From Tomocerus qinae (Eukaryota; Arthropoda; Collembola; Entomobryomorpha; Tomoceridae): 64,000 bases of DNA. The translations under genes were made by a program, and so were the position numbers. Where the stretch lies: contig JAECZT010000008.1 in NCBI GenBank assembly GCA_020055645.1, positions 434,001-498,000 on the forward strand. Direction: 5' to 3'. The notes below the pieces were generated by a model, which was given only the letters and a program-made list of their open reading frames with translations, was not told the DNA's origin and ran no database searches. Each line of letters starts with the position of its first letter. Within the stretch, counting starts at the first letter, position 1. Positions 1 through 15,000 of the stretch are shown piece by piece.

Positions 1-3000
1 TGTACGAGCCAAAAAGCTTAAAAAATAATTTTCAAGAGTTAAAATTCATGATTTAATACTTGTACGAGCCAAAAAGCTTAAAAATAACATTCAACATTTT
101 TAATTATTTTTTAAACTTTTACGAGCCAAAAAGCTTAAAAAAAATTTTTAAGAGTTGAAATTCATGATTTAATACTTGTACGCGCCAAAAAGCTTAAAAA
201 ATAATTTTCAAGAGTTAAAATTCATGATTTAATACTTGTACGAGCCAAAAAGCTTAAAAATAACATTCAACAGTTTTAATTATTTTTTAAACTTGTAAGA
301 GCCAAAAAGCTTAAAAAATAATTTTCAAGAGTTAAAATTCATGATTTAATACTTGTACGGGCCAAAAAGCTTAAAAAATAATTTTCAAGAGTTGAAATTC
401 ATGATTTAATACTTGTACGAGCCAAAAAGCTTAAAAATAACATTCAACAGTTTTAATTATTTTTTAAACTTGTACGAGCCAAAAAGCTTAAAAAATAATT
501 TTTAAGAGTTGAAATTCATGATTTAATACTTGTACGAGCCAAAAAGCTTAAAAAATAATTTTCAAGAGTTAAAATTCATGATTAAATACTTGTACGAGCC
601 AAAAAGCTTAAAATTAACATTCAACAGTTTTAATTATTTTTTAGACTTGTAAGAGCCAAAAAGCTTAAAAAATAATTTTCAAGAGTTAAAATTCATGATT
701 AAATACTTGTACGAGACAAAAAGCTTAAAAAATAATTTTCAAGAGTTAAAATTCATGATTAAATACTTGTACGAGACAAAAAGCTTAAAAATAACATTCA
801 ACAGTTTTAATTGATTTTTAAACTTGTACGAGCCAAAAAGTTTAAAAAATAATTTTTAAGAGTTGAAATTCATGATTTAATACTTGTACGAGCCAAAAAG
901 CTTAAAAAATAATTTTCAAGAGTTAAAATTCATGATTTAATACTTGTACGAGCCAAAAAGCTTAAAAAATAATTTTCAAGAGTTAAAATTCATGATTTAA
1001 TACTTGTACGAGCCAAAAAGCTTAAAAAATAAAGAGTTGAAATTCATGATTTAATACTTGTACGTGAAAAAAAGCTTAAAAATAACATTCAACAGTTTTA
1101 ATTGTTTTTAAACTTGTACGAGCCAAAAAGCTTAAAAAAAATTTTCAAGAGTTGAAATTCATGATTTAATACTTGTACGAGCCAAAAAGCTTAAAAAATA
1201 ATTTTCAAGAGTTGAAATTCATGATTTAATACTTGTACGGGCCAAAAAGCTTAAAAAACAATTTTCAAGGGTTGAAATTCATGATTTAATACTTGTCCGT
1301 GAAAAAAAGCTTGAAGATAAAATTCAACAGTTTTAATTGTTTTTTAAATTTGTACCAGCCAAAAAGCTTAAAAAATAATTTTCAAGAGTTAAAATTGATG
1401 ATTTAATACTTGAACGGGCCAAAAAGCTTACAAAATAATTTTCAAGAGTTGAAATTCATGATTTAATACTTGTACGGGCCAAAAAGCTTGAAAATATCAT
1501 TCAACAGTTTTAATTATTTTTTAAACTTGTACCAGCAAAAAAGCTTAAAAAATAATTTTCAAGAGTTAAAATTCATGATTTAATACTTGTACGGGCCAAA
1601 AAGCTTAAAAAATAATTTTCAAGAGTTGAAATTCATGATTTAATACTTGTACGTGAAAAAAAGCTTGAAAATAACATTCAACAGTTTTAATTATTTTTTA
1701 GACTTGTACGAGCCAAAAAGCTTAAAAAATAATTTTCAAGAGTTAAAATTCATGATTTAATACTTGTACGAGCCAAAAAGCTTAAAAATAACATTCAACA
1801 TTTTTAATTATTTTTTAAACTTTTACGAGCCAAAAAGCTTAAAAAAAATTTTTAAGAGTTGAAATTCATGATTTAATACTTGTACGAGCCAAAAAGCTTA
1901 AAAAATAATTTTCAAGAGTTAAAATTCATGATTAAATACTTGTACGAGCCAAAAAGCTTAAAATTAACATTCAACAGTTTTAATTATTTTTTAGACTTGT
2001 AAGAGCCAAAAAGCTTAAAAAATAATTTTCAAGAGTTAAAATTCATGATTAAATACTTGTACGAGACAAAAAGCTTAAAAAATAATTTTCAAGAGTTAAA
2101 ATTCATGATTTAATACTTGTACGAGACAAAAAGCTTAAAAATAACATTCAACTGTTTTAATTGATTTTTAAACTTGTACGAGCCAAAAAGTTTAAAAAAT
2201 AATTTTTAAGAGTTGAAATTCATGATTTAATACTTGTTACGAGCCAAAAAGCTTAAAAAATAATTTTCAAGAGTTAAAATTCATGATTTAATACTTGTAC
2301 GGGCCAAAAAGCTTAAAAAATAATTTTCAAGAGTTGAAATTCATGATTTAATACTTGTACGAGCCAAAAAGCTTAAAAATAACATTCAACATTTTTAATT
2401 ATTTTTTAAACTTTTACGAGCCAAAAAGCTTAAAAAAAATTTTTAAGAGTTGAAATTCATGATTTAATACTTGTACGAGCCAAAAAGCTTAAAAAATAAT
2501 TTTCAAGAGTTAAAATTCATGATTAAATACTTGTACGAGCCAAAAAGCTTAAAATTAACATTCAACAGTTTTAATTATTTTTTAGACTTGTAAGAGCCAA
2601 AAAGCTTAAAAAATAATTTTCAAGAGTTAAAATTCATGATTAAATACTTGTACGAGACAAAAAGCTTAAAAAATAATTTTCAAGAGTTAAAATTCATGAT
2701 TAAATACTTGTACGAGACAAAAAGCTTAAAAATAACATTCAACCGTTTTAATTGATTTTTAAACTTGTACGAGCCAAAAAGTTTAAAAAATAATTTTCAA
2801 GAGTTGAAATTCATGATTTAATACTTGTACGAGCCAAAAAGCTTAAAAAATAATTTTCAAGAGTTAAAATTCATGATTTAATACTTGTACGGGCCAAAAA
2901 GCTTAAAAAATAATTTTCAAGAGTTGAAATTCATGATTTAATACTTGTGCGAGCCAAAAAGCTTAAAAAATAATTTTCAAGAGTTAAAATTCATGATTAA

Positions 3001-6000
3001 ATACTTGTACGAGCCAAAAAGCTTAAAAATAACATTCAACCGTTTTAATTGATTTTTAAACTTGTACGAGCCAAAAAGCTTAAAAAATAATTTTCAAGAG
3101 TTGAAATTCATGATTTAATACTTGTACGTGAAAAAAAGCTTGAAAATAACATTCAACAGTTTTAATTATTTTTTAAACTTGTACGAGCCAAAAAGCTTAA
3201 AAAATAATTTTCAAGAGTTAAAATTCATGATTTAATACTTGTACGGGCCAAAAAGCTTAAAAAATAATTTTCAAGAGTTGAAATTCATGATTTAATACTT
3301 GTACGTGAAAAAAAGCTTGAAAATAACATTCAACAGTTTTAATTATTTTTTAGACTTGTACGAGCCAAAAAGCTTAAAAAATAATTTTCAAGAGTTAAAA
3401 TTCATGATTTAATACTTGTACGAGCCAAAAAGCTTAAAAATAACATTCAACATTTTTAATTATTTTTTAAACTTGTACGAGCCAAAAAGCTTTAAAAAAA
3501 ATTTTCAAGAGTTGAAATTCATGATTTAATACTTGTACGAGCCAAAAAGCTTAAAAAATAATTTTCAAGAGTTAAAATTCATGATTAAATACTTGTACGA
3601 GCCAAAAAGCTTAAAAATAACATTCGACCGTTTTAATTGATTTTTAAACTTGTACGAGCCAAAAAATTTAAAAAATAATTTTCAAGAGTTGAAATTCATG
3701 ATTTAATACTTGTACGTGAAAAAAAGCTTGAAGATAACATTCAACAGTTTTAATTGTTTTTTAAATTTGTACCAGCCAAAAAGCTTAAAAAATAATTTTC
3801 AAGAGTTAAAATTGATGATTTAATACTTGAACGGGCCAAAAAGCTTACAAAATAATTTTCAAGAGTTGAAATTCATGATTTAATACTTGTACGGGCCAAA
3901 AAGCTTGAAAATATCATTCAACAGTTTTAATTATTTTTTAAACTTGTACCAGCAAAAAAGCTTAAAAAATAATTTTCAAGAGTTAAAATTCATGATTTAA
4001 TACTTGTACGGGCCAAAAAGCTTAAAAAATAATTTTCAAGAGTTGAAATTCATGATTTAATACTTGTACGTGAAAAAAAGCTTGAAAATAACATTCAACA
4101 GTTTTAATTATTTTTTAAACTTGTACGAGCCAAAAAGCTTAAAAAATAATTTTCAAGAGTTAAAATTCATGATTTAATACTTGTACGAGCCAAAAAGCTT
4201 AAAAATAACATTCAACATTTTTAATTATTTTTTAAACTTTTACGAGCCAAAAAGCTTAAAAAAAATTTTTAAGAGTTGAAATTCATGATTTAATACTTGT
4301 ACGAGCCAAAAAGCTTAAAAAATAATTTTCAAGAGTTAAAATTCATGATTTAATACTTGTACGAGCCAAAAAGCTTAAAAATAACATTCAACAGTTTTAA
4401 TTATTTTTTAAACTTGTAAGAGCCAAAAAGCTTAAAAAATAATTTTCAAGAGTTAAAATTCATGATTAAATACTTGTACGAGACAAAAAGCTTAAAAAAT
4501 AATTTTCAAGAGTTAAAATTCATGATTAAATACTTGTACGAGACAAAAAGCTTAAAAATAACATTCAACCGTTTTAATTGATTTTTAAACTTGTACGAGC
4601 CAAAAAGTTTAAAAAATAATTTTTAAGAGTTGAAATTCATGATTTAATACTTGTACGAGCCAAAAAGCTTAAAAAATAATTTTCAAGAGTTAAAATTCAT
4701 GATTTAATACTTGTACGGGCCAAAAAGCTTAAAAAATAATTTTCAAGAGTTGAAATTCATGATTTAATACTTGTGCGAGCCAAAAAGCTTAAAAAATAAT
4801 TTTCAATAGTTAAAATTCATGATTAAATACTTGTACGAGCCAAAAAGCTTAAAAATAACATTCAACCGTTTTAATTGATTTTTAAACTTGTACGAGCCAA
4901 AAAGCTTAAAAAATAATTTTCAAGAGTTGAAATTCATGATTTAATACTTGTACGTGAAAAAAAGCTTGAAAATAACATTCAACAGTTTTAATTATTTTTT
5001 AAACTTGTACGAGCCAAAAAGCTTAAAAAATAATTTTGAAGAGTTAAAATTCATGATTAAATACTTGTACGGGCCAAAAAGCTTAAAAAACAATTTTCAA
5101 GGGTTGAAATTCATGATTTAATACTTGTACGTGAAAAAAAGCTTGAAAATGACATTCAACAGTTTTAATTAGTTTTTAGACTTGTACGAGCCAAAAAGCT
5201 TAAAAAATAATTTTCAAGAGTTAAAATTCATGATTTAATACTTGTACGAGCCAAAAAGCTTAAAAATAACATTCAACATTTTTAATTATTTTTTAAACTT
5301 GTACGAGCCAGAAAGCTTAAAAAAAAATTTTCAAGAGTTGAAATTCATGATTTAATACTTGTACGGGCCAAAAAGCTTGAAAATATCATTCAACAGTTTT
5401 AATTATTTTTTAAACTTGTACCAGCCAAAAAGCTTAAAAAATAATTTTCAAGAGTTAAAATTCATGATTTAATACTTGTACGAGCCAAAAAGCTTAAAAA
5501 TAATTTTCAAGAGTTGAAATTCATGATTTAATACTTGTACGAGCCAAAAAGCTTTGAAACAACATTCAACAGTTTTAATTACTTTTTAAACTTGTACGAG
5601 CCAAAAAGCTTAAAAAATAATTTTCAAGAGTTAAAATTCATGATTTAATACTTAAACGAGCCAAAAAGCTTAAAAATAACATTCAACATTTTTAATTATT
5701 TTTTAAACTTTTACGAGCCAAAAAGCTTAAAAAAATTTTTAAGAGTTGAAATTCATGATTTAATACTTGTACGAGCCAAAAATCTTAAAAAATAATTTTC
5801 AAGAGTTGAAATTCATGATTTAATACTTGTACGAGCCAAAAAGCTTAAAAAATAATTTTCAAGAGTTGAAATTCATGATTTAATACTTGTACGAGCCAAA
5901 AAGCTTAAAAAATAATTTTCAAGAGTTAAAATTCATGATTAAATACTTGTACGAGACAAAAAGCTTAAAAATAACATTCAACCGTTTTAATTGATTTTTA

Positions 6001-9000
6001 AACTTGTACGAGCCAAAAAGTTTAAAAAATAATTTTTAAGAGTTGAAATTCATGATTTAATACTTGTACGAGCCAAAAAGCTTAAAAAATAATTTTCAAG
6101 AGTTAAAATTCATGATTTAATACTTGTACGGGCCAAAAAGCTTAAAAAATAATTTTCAAGAGTTGAAATTCATGATTTAATACTTGTGCGAGCCAAAAAG
6201 CTTAAAAAATAATTTTCAATAGTTAAAATTCATGATTAAATACTTGTACGAGCCAAAAAGCTTAAAAATAACATTCAACCGTTTTAATTGATTTTTAAAC
6301 TTGTACGAGCCAAAAAGCTTAAAAAATAATTTTCAAGAGTTGAAATTCATGATTTAATACTTGTACGTGAAAAAAAGCTTGAAAATAACATTCAACAGTT
6401 TAAATTATTTTTTAAACTTGTACGAGCCAAAAAGCTTAAAAAATAATTTTGAAGAGTTAAAATTCATGATTAAATACTTGTACGGGCCAAAAAGCTTAAA
6501 AAACAATTTTCAAGGGTTGAAATTCATGATTTAATACTTGTACGTGAAAAAAAGCTTGAAAATAACATTCAACAGTTTTAATTAGTTTTTAGACTTGTAC
6601 GAGCCAAAAAGCTTAAAAAATAATTTTCAAGAGTTAAAATTCATGATTTAATACTTGTACGAGCCAAAAAGCTTAAAAATAACATTCAACATTTTTAATT
6701 ATTTTTTAAACTTGTACGAGCCAGAAAGCTTAAAAAAAAATTTTCAAGAGTTGAAATTCATGATTTAATACTTGTACGAGCCAAAAAGCTTAAAAAATAA
6801 TTTTCAAGAGTTAAAATTCATGATTAAATACTTGTACGAGCCAAAAAGCTTAAAAATAACATTCGACCGTTTTAATTGATTTTTAAACTTGTACGAGCCA
6901 AAAAATTTAAAAAATAATTTTCAAGAGTTGAAATTCATGATTTAATACTTGTACGTGAAAAAAAGCTTGAAGATAACATTCAACAGTTTTAATTGTTTTT
7001 TAAATTTGTACCAGCCAAAAAGCTTAAAAAATAATTTTCAAGAGTTAAAATTGATGATTTAATACTTGAACGGGCCAAAAAGCTTACAAAATAATTTTCA
7101 AGAGTTGAAATTCATGATTTAATACTTGTACGGGCCAAAAAGCTTGAAAATATCATTCAACAGTTTTAATTATTTTTTAAACTTGTACCAGCAAAAAAGC
7201 TTAAAAAATAATTTTCAAGAGTTAAAATTCATGATTTAATACTTGTACGAGCCAAAAAGCTTAAAAATAACATTCAACATTTTTAATTATTTTTTAAACT
7301 TTTACGAGCCAAAAAGCTTAAAAAAAATTTTTAAGAGTTGAAATTCATGATTTAATACTTGTACGAGCCAAAAAGCTTAAAAAATAATTTTCAAGAGTTA
7401 AAATTCATGATTAAATACTTGTACGAGACAAAAAGCTTAAAAAATAATTTTCAAGAGTTAAAATTCATGATTAAATACTTGTACGAGCCAAAAAGCTTAA
7501 AATTAACATTCAACAGTTTTAATTATTTTTTAGACTTGTACGAGCCAAAAAGCTTAAAAAATAATTTTCAAGAGTTAAAATTCATGATTAAATACTTGTA
7601 CGAGCCAAAAAGCTTAAAAATAACATTCAACATTTTTAATTATTTTTTAAACTTTTACGAGCCAAAAAGCTTAAAAAAATTTTTAAGAGTTGAAATTCAT
7701 GATTTAATACTTGTACGAGCCAAAAAGCTTAAAAAATAATTTTCAAGAGTTAAAATTCATGATTAAATACTTGTACGAGCCAAAAAGCTTAAAATTAACA
7801 TTCAACAGTTTTAATTATTTTTTAGACTTGTAAGAGCCAAAAAGCTTAAAAAATAATTTTCAAGAGTTAAAATTCATGATTAAATACTTGTACGAGACAA
7901 AAAGCTTAAAAAATAATTTTCAAGAGTTAAAATTCATGATTAAATACTTGTACGAGACAAAAAGCTTAAAAATAACATTCAACCGTTTTAATTGATTTTT
8001 AAACTTGTACGAGCCAAAAAGTTTAAAAAATAATTTTTAAGAGTTGAAATTCATGATTTAATACTTGTACGAGCCAAAAAGCTTAAAAAATAATTTTCAA
8101 GAGTTAAAATTCATGATTTAATACTTGTACGGGCCAAAAAGCTTAAAAATAATTTTCAAGAGTTGAAATTCATGATTTAATACTTGTGCGAGCCAAAAAG
8201 CTTAAAAAATAATTTTCAATAGTTAAAATTCATGATTAAATACTTGTACGAGCCAAAAAGCTTAAAAATAACATTCAACCGTTTTAATTGATTTTTAAAC
8301 TTGTACGAGCCAAAAAGCTTAAAAAATAATTTTCAAGAGTTGAAATTCATGATTTAATACTTGTACGTGAAAAAAAGCTTGAAAATAACATTCAACAGTT
8401 TTAATTATTTTTTAAACTTGTACGAGCCAAAAAGCTTAAAAAATAATTTTGAAGAGTTAAAATTCATGATTAAATACTTGTACGGGCCAAAAAGCTTAAA
8501 AAACAATTTTCAAGGGTTGAAATTCATGATTTAATACTTGTACGTGAAAAAAAGCTTGAAAATAACATTCAACAGTTTTAATTATTTTTTAAACTTGTAC
8601 GAGCCAAAAAGCTTAAAAAATAATTTTTAAGAGTTAAAATTCATGATTTAATACTTGTACGAGCCAAAAAGCTTAAAAATAACATTCAACAGTTTTAATT
8701 ATTTTTTAAACTTGTACGAGCCAAAAAGCTTAAAAAAAATTTTCAAGAGTTGAAATTCATGATTTAATACTTGTACGAGCCAAAAAGCTTAAAAAATAAT
8801 TTTCAAGAGTTAAAATTCATGATTAAATACTTGTACGAGCCAAAAAGCTTAAAAATAACATTCGACCGTTTTAATTGATTTTTAAACTTGTACGAGCCAA
8901 AAAATTTAAAAAATAATTTTCAAGAGTTGAAATTCATGATTTAATACTTGTACGTGAAAAAAAGCTTGAAGATAACATTCAACAGTTTTAATTGTTTTTT

Positions 9001-12000
9001 AAATTTGTACCAGCCAAAAAGCTTAAAAAATAATTTTCAAGAGTTAAAATTGATGATTTAATACTTGAACGGGCCAAAAAGCTTACAAAATAATTTTCAA
9101 GAGTTGAAATTCATGATTTAATACTTGTACGGGCCAAAAAGCTTGAAAATATCATTCAACAGTTTTAATTATTTTTTAAACTTGTACCAGCAAAAAAGCT
9201 TAAAAAATAATTTTCAAGAGTTAAAATTCATGATTTAATACTTGTACGGGCCAAAAAGCTTAAAAAATAATTTTCAAGAGTTGAAATTCATGATTTAATA
9301 CTTGTGCGAGCCAAAAAGCTTAAAAAATAATTTTCAAGAGTTAAAATTCATGATTTAATACTTGTACGAGCCAAAAAGCTTAAAAATAACATTCAACAGT
9401 TTTAATTATTTTTTAAACTTGTACGAGCCAAAAAGCTTAAAAAATAATTTTCAAGAGTTGAAATTCATGATTTAATACTTGTACGGGCCAAAAAGCTTGA
9501 AAATAACATTCAACAGTTTTAATTATTTTTTAAACTTGTACGAGCCAAAAAGCTTAAAAAATAATTTTCAAGAGTTAAAATTCATGATTAAATACTTGTA
9601 CGGGCCAAAAAGCTTAAAAAACAATTTTCAAGGGTTGAAATTCATGATTTAATACTTGTACGTGAAAAAAAGCTTGAAAATGACATTCAACAGTTTTAAT
9701 TAGTTTTTAGACTTGTACGAGCCAAAAAGCTTAAAAAATAATTTTCAAGAGTTAAAATTCATGATTTAATACTTGTACGAGCCAAAAAGCTTAAAAATAA
9801 CATTCAACATTTTTAATTATTTTTTAAACTTGTACGAGCCAGAAAGCTTAAAAAAAAATTTTCAAGAGTTGAAATTCATGATTTAATACTTGTACGGGCC
9901 AAAAAGCTTGAAAATATCATTCAACAGTTTTAATTATTTTTTAAACTTGTACGAGCCAAAAAGCTTAAAAAATAATTTTCAAGAGTTAAAATTCATGATT
10001 TAATACTTAAACGAGCCAAAAAGCTTAAAAATAACATTCAACATTTTTAATTATTTTTTAAACTTTTACGAGCCAAAAAGCTTAAAAAAAATTTTTAAGA
10101 GTTGAAATTCATGATTTAATACTTGTACGAGCCAAAAAGCTTAAAAAATAATTTTCAAGAGTTAAAATTCATGATTAAATACTTGTACGAGCCAAAAAGC
10201 TTAAAATTAACATTCAACAGTTTTAATTATTTTTTAGACTTGTAAGAGCCAAAAAGCTTAAAAAATAATTTTCAAGAGTTAAAATTCATGATTAAATACT
10301 TGTACGAGACAAAAAGCTTAAAAAATAATTTTCAAGAGTTAAAATTCATGATTAAATACTTGTACGAGACAAAAAGCTTAAAAATAACATTCAACCGTTT
10401 TAATTGATTTTTAAACTTGTACGAGCCAAAAAGTTTAAAAAATAATTTTTAAGAGTTGAAATTCATGATTTAATACTTGTACGAGCCAAAAAGCTTAAAA
10501 AATAATTTTCAAGAGTTAAAATTCATGATTTAATACTTGTACGGGCCAAAAAGCTTAAAAAATAATTTTCAAGAGTTGAAATTCATGATTTAATACTTGT
10601 GCGAGCCAAAAAGCTTAAAAAATAATTTTCAATAGTTAAAATTCATGATTAAATACTTGTACGAGCCAAAAAGCTTAAAAATAACATTCAACCGTTTTAA
10701 TTGATTTTTAAACTTGTACGAGCCAAAAAGCTTAAAAAATAATTTTCAAGAGTTGAAATTCATGATTTAATACTTGTACGTGAAAAAAAGCTTGAAAATA
10801 ACATTCAACAGTTTAAATTATTTTTTAAACTTGTACGAGCCAAAAAGCTTAAAAAATAATTTTGAAGAGTTAAAATTCATGATTAAATACTTGTACGGGC
10901 CAAAAAGCTTAAAAAACAATTTTCAAGGGTTGAAATTCATGATTTAATACTTGTACGTGAAAAAAAGCTTGAAAATAACATTCAACAGTTTTAATTAGTT
11001 TTTAGACTTGTACGAGCCAAAAAGCTTAAAAAATAATTTTCAAGAGTTAAAATTCATGATTTAATACTTGTACGAGCCAAAAAGCTTAAAAATAACATTC
11101 AACATTTTTAATTATTTTTTAAACTTGTACGAGCCAGAAAGCTTAAAAAAAAATTTTCAAGAGTTGAAATTCATGATTTAATACTTGTACGAGCCAAAAA
11201 GCTTAAAAAATAATTTTCAAGAGTTAAAATTCATGATTAAATACTTGTACGAGCCAAAAAGCTTAAAAATAACATTCGACCGTTTTAATTGATTTTTAAA
11301 CTTGTACGAGCCAAAAAATTTAAAAAATAATTTTCAAGAGTTGAAATTCATGATTTAATACTTGTACGTGAAAAAAAGCTTGAAGATAACATTCAACAGT
11401 TTTAATTGTTTTTTAAATTTGTACCAGCCAAAAAGCTTAAAAAATAATTTTCAAGAGTTAACATTGATGATTTAATACTTGAACGGGCCAAAAAGCTTAC
11501 AAAATAATTTTCAAGAGTTGAAATTTATGATTTAATACTTGTACGGGCCAAAAAGCTTGAAAATATCATTCAACAGTTTTAATTATTTTTTAAACTTGTA
11601 CCAGCAAAAAAGCTTAAAAAATAATTTTCAAGAGTTAAAATTCATGATTTAATACTTGTACGAGCCAAAAAGCTTAAAAATAACATTCAACATTTTTAAT
11701 TATTTTTTAAACTTTTACGAGCCAAAAAGCTTAAAAAAAATTTTTAAGAGTTGAAATTCATGATTTAATACTTGTACGAGCCAAAAAGCTTAAAAAATAA
11801 TTTTCAAGAGTTAAAATTCATGATTAAATACTTGTACGAGACAAAAAGCTTAAAAAATAATTTTCAAGAGTTAAAATTCATGATTAAATACTTGTACGAG
11901 ACAAAAAGCTTAAAAATAACATTCAACCGTTTTAATTGATTTTTAAACTTGTACGAGCCAAAAAGTTTAAAAAATAATTTTTAAGAGTTGAAATTCATGA

Positions 12001-15000
12001 TTTAATACTTGTACGAGCCAAAAAGCTTAAAAAATAATTTTCAAGAGTTAAAATTCATGATTTAATACTTGTACGGGCCAAAAAGCTTAAAAAATAATTT
12101 TCAAGAGTTGAAATTCATGATTTAATACTTGTACGTGAAAAAAAGCTTGAAAATAACATTCAACAGTTTTAATTATTTTTTAAACTTGTACGAGCCAAAA
12201 AGCTTAAAAAATAATTTTCAAGAGTTAAAATTCATGATTTAATACTTGTACGAGCCAAAAAGCTTAAAAAATAATTTTCAAGAGTTGAAATTCATGATTT
12301 AATACTTGTACGTGAAAAAAAGCTTGAAAATAACATTCAACAGTTTTAATTATTTTTTAAACTTGTACGAGCCAAAAAGCTTAAAAAATAATTTTCAAGA
12401 GTTAAAATTCATGATTTAATACTTGTACGAGCCAAAAAGCTTAAAAATAACATTCAACATTTTTAATTATTTTTTAAACTTGTACGAGCCAAAAAGCTTA
12501 AAAAATAATTTTCAAGAGTTGAAATTCATGATTTAATACTTGTACGAGCCAAAAAGCTTAAAAATAACATTCAACAGTTTTAATTATTTTTTAAACTTGT
12601 ACGAGCCAAAAAGCTTAAAAAATAATTTTCAAGAGTTAAAATTCATGATTTAATACTTGTACGAGCCAAAAAGCTTAAAAATAACATTCAACAGTTTTAA
12701 TTATTTTTTAAACTTGTACGAGCCAAAAAGCTTAAAAAATAATTTTCAAGAGTTAAAATTCATGATTTAATACTTGTACGAGCCAAAAAGCTTAAAAAAT
12801 AATTTTCAAGAGTTAAAATTCATGATTTAATACTTGTACGAGCCAAAAAGCTTAAAAATAACATTCAACAGTTTTAATTATTTTTTAAACTTGTAAGAGC
12901 CAAAAAGCTTAAAAAATAATTTTCAAGAGTTAAAATTCATGATTAAATACTTGTACGAGCCAAAAAGCTTAAAAAATAATTTTCAAGAGTTAAAATTCAT
13001 GATTTAATACTTGTACGAGCCAAAAAGCTTAAAAATAACATTCAACAGTTTTAATTGATTTTTAAACTTGTACGAGCAAAAAAGTTTAAAAATTAATTTT
13101 CAAGAGTTGAAATTCATGATTTAATACTTGTACGTGAAAAAAAGCTTGAAAATAACATTCAACAGTTTTAATTATTTTTTAAAATTGTGCGAGCCAAAAA
13201 GCTTAAAAAATAATTTTCAAGAGTTAAAATTGATGATATAATACTTGTACGCGCCAAAAAGCTTTCAAAATAATTTTCGAGAGTTGAATGTCATGATTTA
13301 ATACTTGTACGAGGCGTAAAACCCTTGAAAATATCATTCAACAGTTTTAATTATTTTTTAAACTTGTACGAGCCAAAAAGCTTAAAAAATAATTTTCAAG
13401 AGTTAAAATTCATGATTTAATACTTGTACGAGCCAAAAAGCTTAAAAAATAATTTTCAAGAGTTGAAATTCATGATTTAATACTTGTACGTGCCAAAAAG
13501 CTTAAAAATAACATTCAACAGTTTTAATTATTTTTTAAACTTGTACGAGCCAAAAAGCTTAAAAAATAATTTTCAAGAGTTAAAATTCATGATTTAATAC
13601 TTGTACGAGCCAAAAAGCTTAAAAAATAATTTTCAAGAGTTAAAATTCATGATTTAATACTTGTACGGGCCAAAAAGCTTAAAAAATAATTTTCAAGAGT
13701 TGAAATTCATGATTTAATACTTGTACCGGCCAAAAAGCTTAAAAAATAATTTTCAAGAGTTAAAATTCATGATTAAATACTTGTACGAGCCAAAAAGCTT
13801 AAAAATAACATTCAACAGTTTTAATTATTTTTTAAACTTGTACGAGCCAAAAAGCTTAAAAAATAATTTTCAAGAGTTAAAATTCATGATTTAATACTTG
13901 TACGGGCCAAAAAGCTTAAAAAATAATTTTCAAGAGTTGAAATTCATGATTTAATACTTGTACGAGCCAAAAAGCTTAAAAATAACATTCAACAGTTTTA
14001 ATTATTTTTTAAACTTGTACGAGCCAAAAAGCTTAAAAAATAATTTTCAAGAGTTGAAATTCATGATTTAATACTTGTACGAGCCAAAAAGCTTAAAAAT
14101 AACATTCAATAGTTTTAATTATTTTTTAAACTTGTACGAGCCAAAAAGCTTAAAAAATAATTTTCAAGAGTTAAAATTCATGATTAAATACTTGTACGAG
14201 CCAACAAGCTTAAAATAACATTCAACCGTTTTAATTGATTTTTAAACTTGTACGAGCCAAAAAGCTTAAAAAATAATTTTCAAGAGTTAAAATTCATGAT
14301 TTAATACTTGTACGAGCCAAAAAGCTTAAAAATAACATTCAACATTTTTAATTATTTTTTAAACTTGTACGAGCCAAAAAGCTTAAAAAATAATTTTCAA
14401 GAGTTGAAATTCATGATTTAATACTTGTACGTGCCAAAAAGCTTAAAAATAACATTCAACAGTTTTAATTATTTTTTAAACTTGTACGAGCCAAAAAGCT
14501 TAAAAATAACATTCAACAGTTTTAATTATTTTTTAAACTTGTACGAGCCAAAAAGCTTAAAAAATAATTTTCAAGAGTTAAAATTCATGATTTAATACTT
14601 GTACGAGCCAAAAAGCTTAAAAATAACATTCAACCGTTTTAATTGATTTTTAAACTTGTACGAGCCAAAAAGTTTAAAAAATAATTTTCAAGAGTTGAAA
14701 TTCATGATTTAATACTTGTACGAGCCAAAAAGCTTAAAAATAACATTCAACAGTTTTAATTATTTTTTAATCTTGTACGAGCCAAAAAGCTTAAAAAATA
14801 ATTTTCAAGAGTTAAAATTCATGATTAAATACTTGTACGAGACAAAAAGCTTAAAAATAACATTCAACCGTTTTAATTGATTTTTAAACTTGTACGAGCC
14901 AAAAAGTTTAAAAAATAATTTTCAAGAGTTGAAATTCATGATTTAATACTTGTACGTGAAAAAAAGCTTGAAAATAACATTCAACAGTTTTAATTATTTT

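Noticed and set aside
7359-7739. Open frame of 126 codons with a repeating YEPKSLK motif in the satellite
   Set aside because: It is a by-product of 60-bp units (a multiple of three) lacking stops in one phase. Other similar stretches are broken by 58-bp units, and there is no codon-level conservation beyond the DNA repeat.
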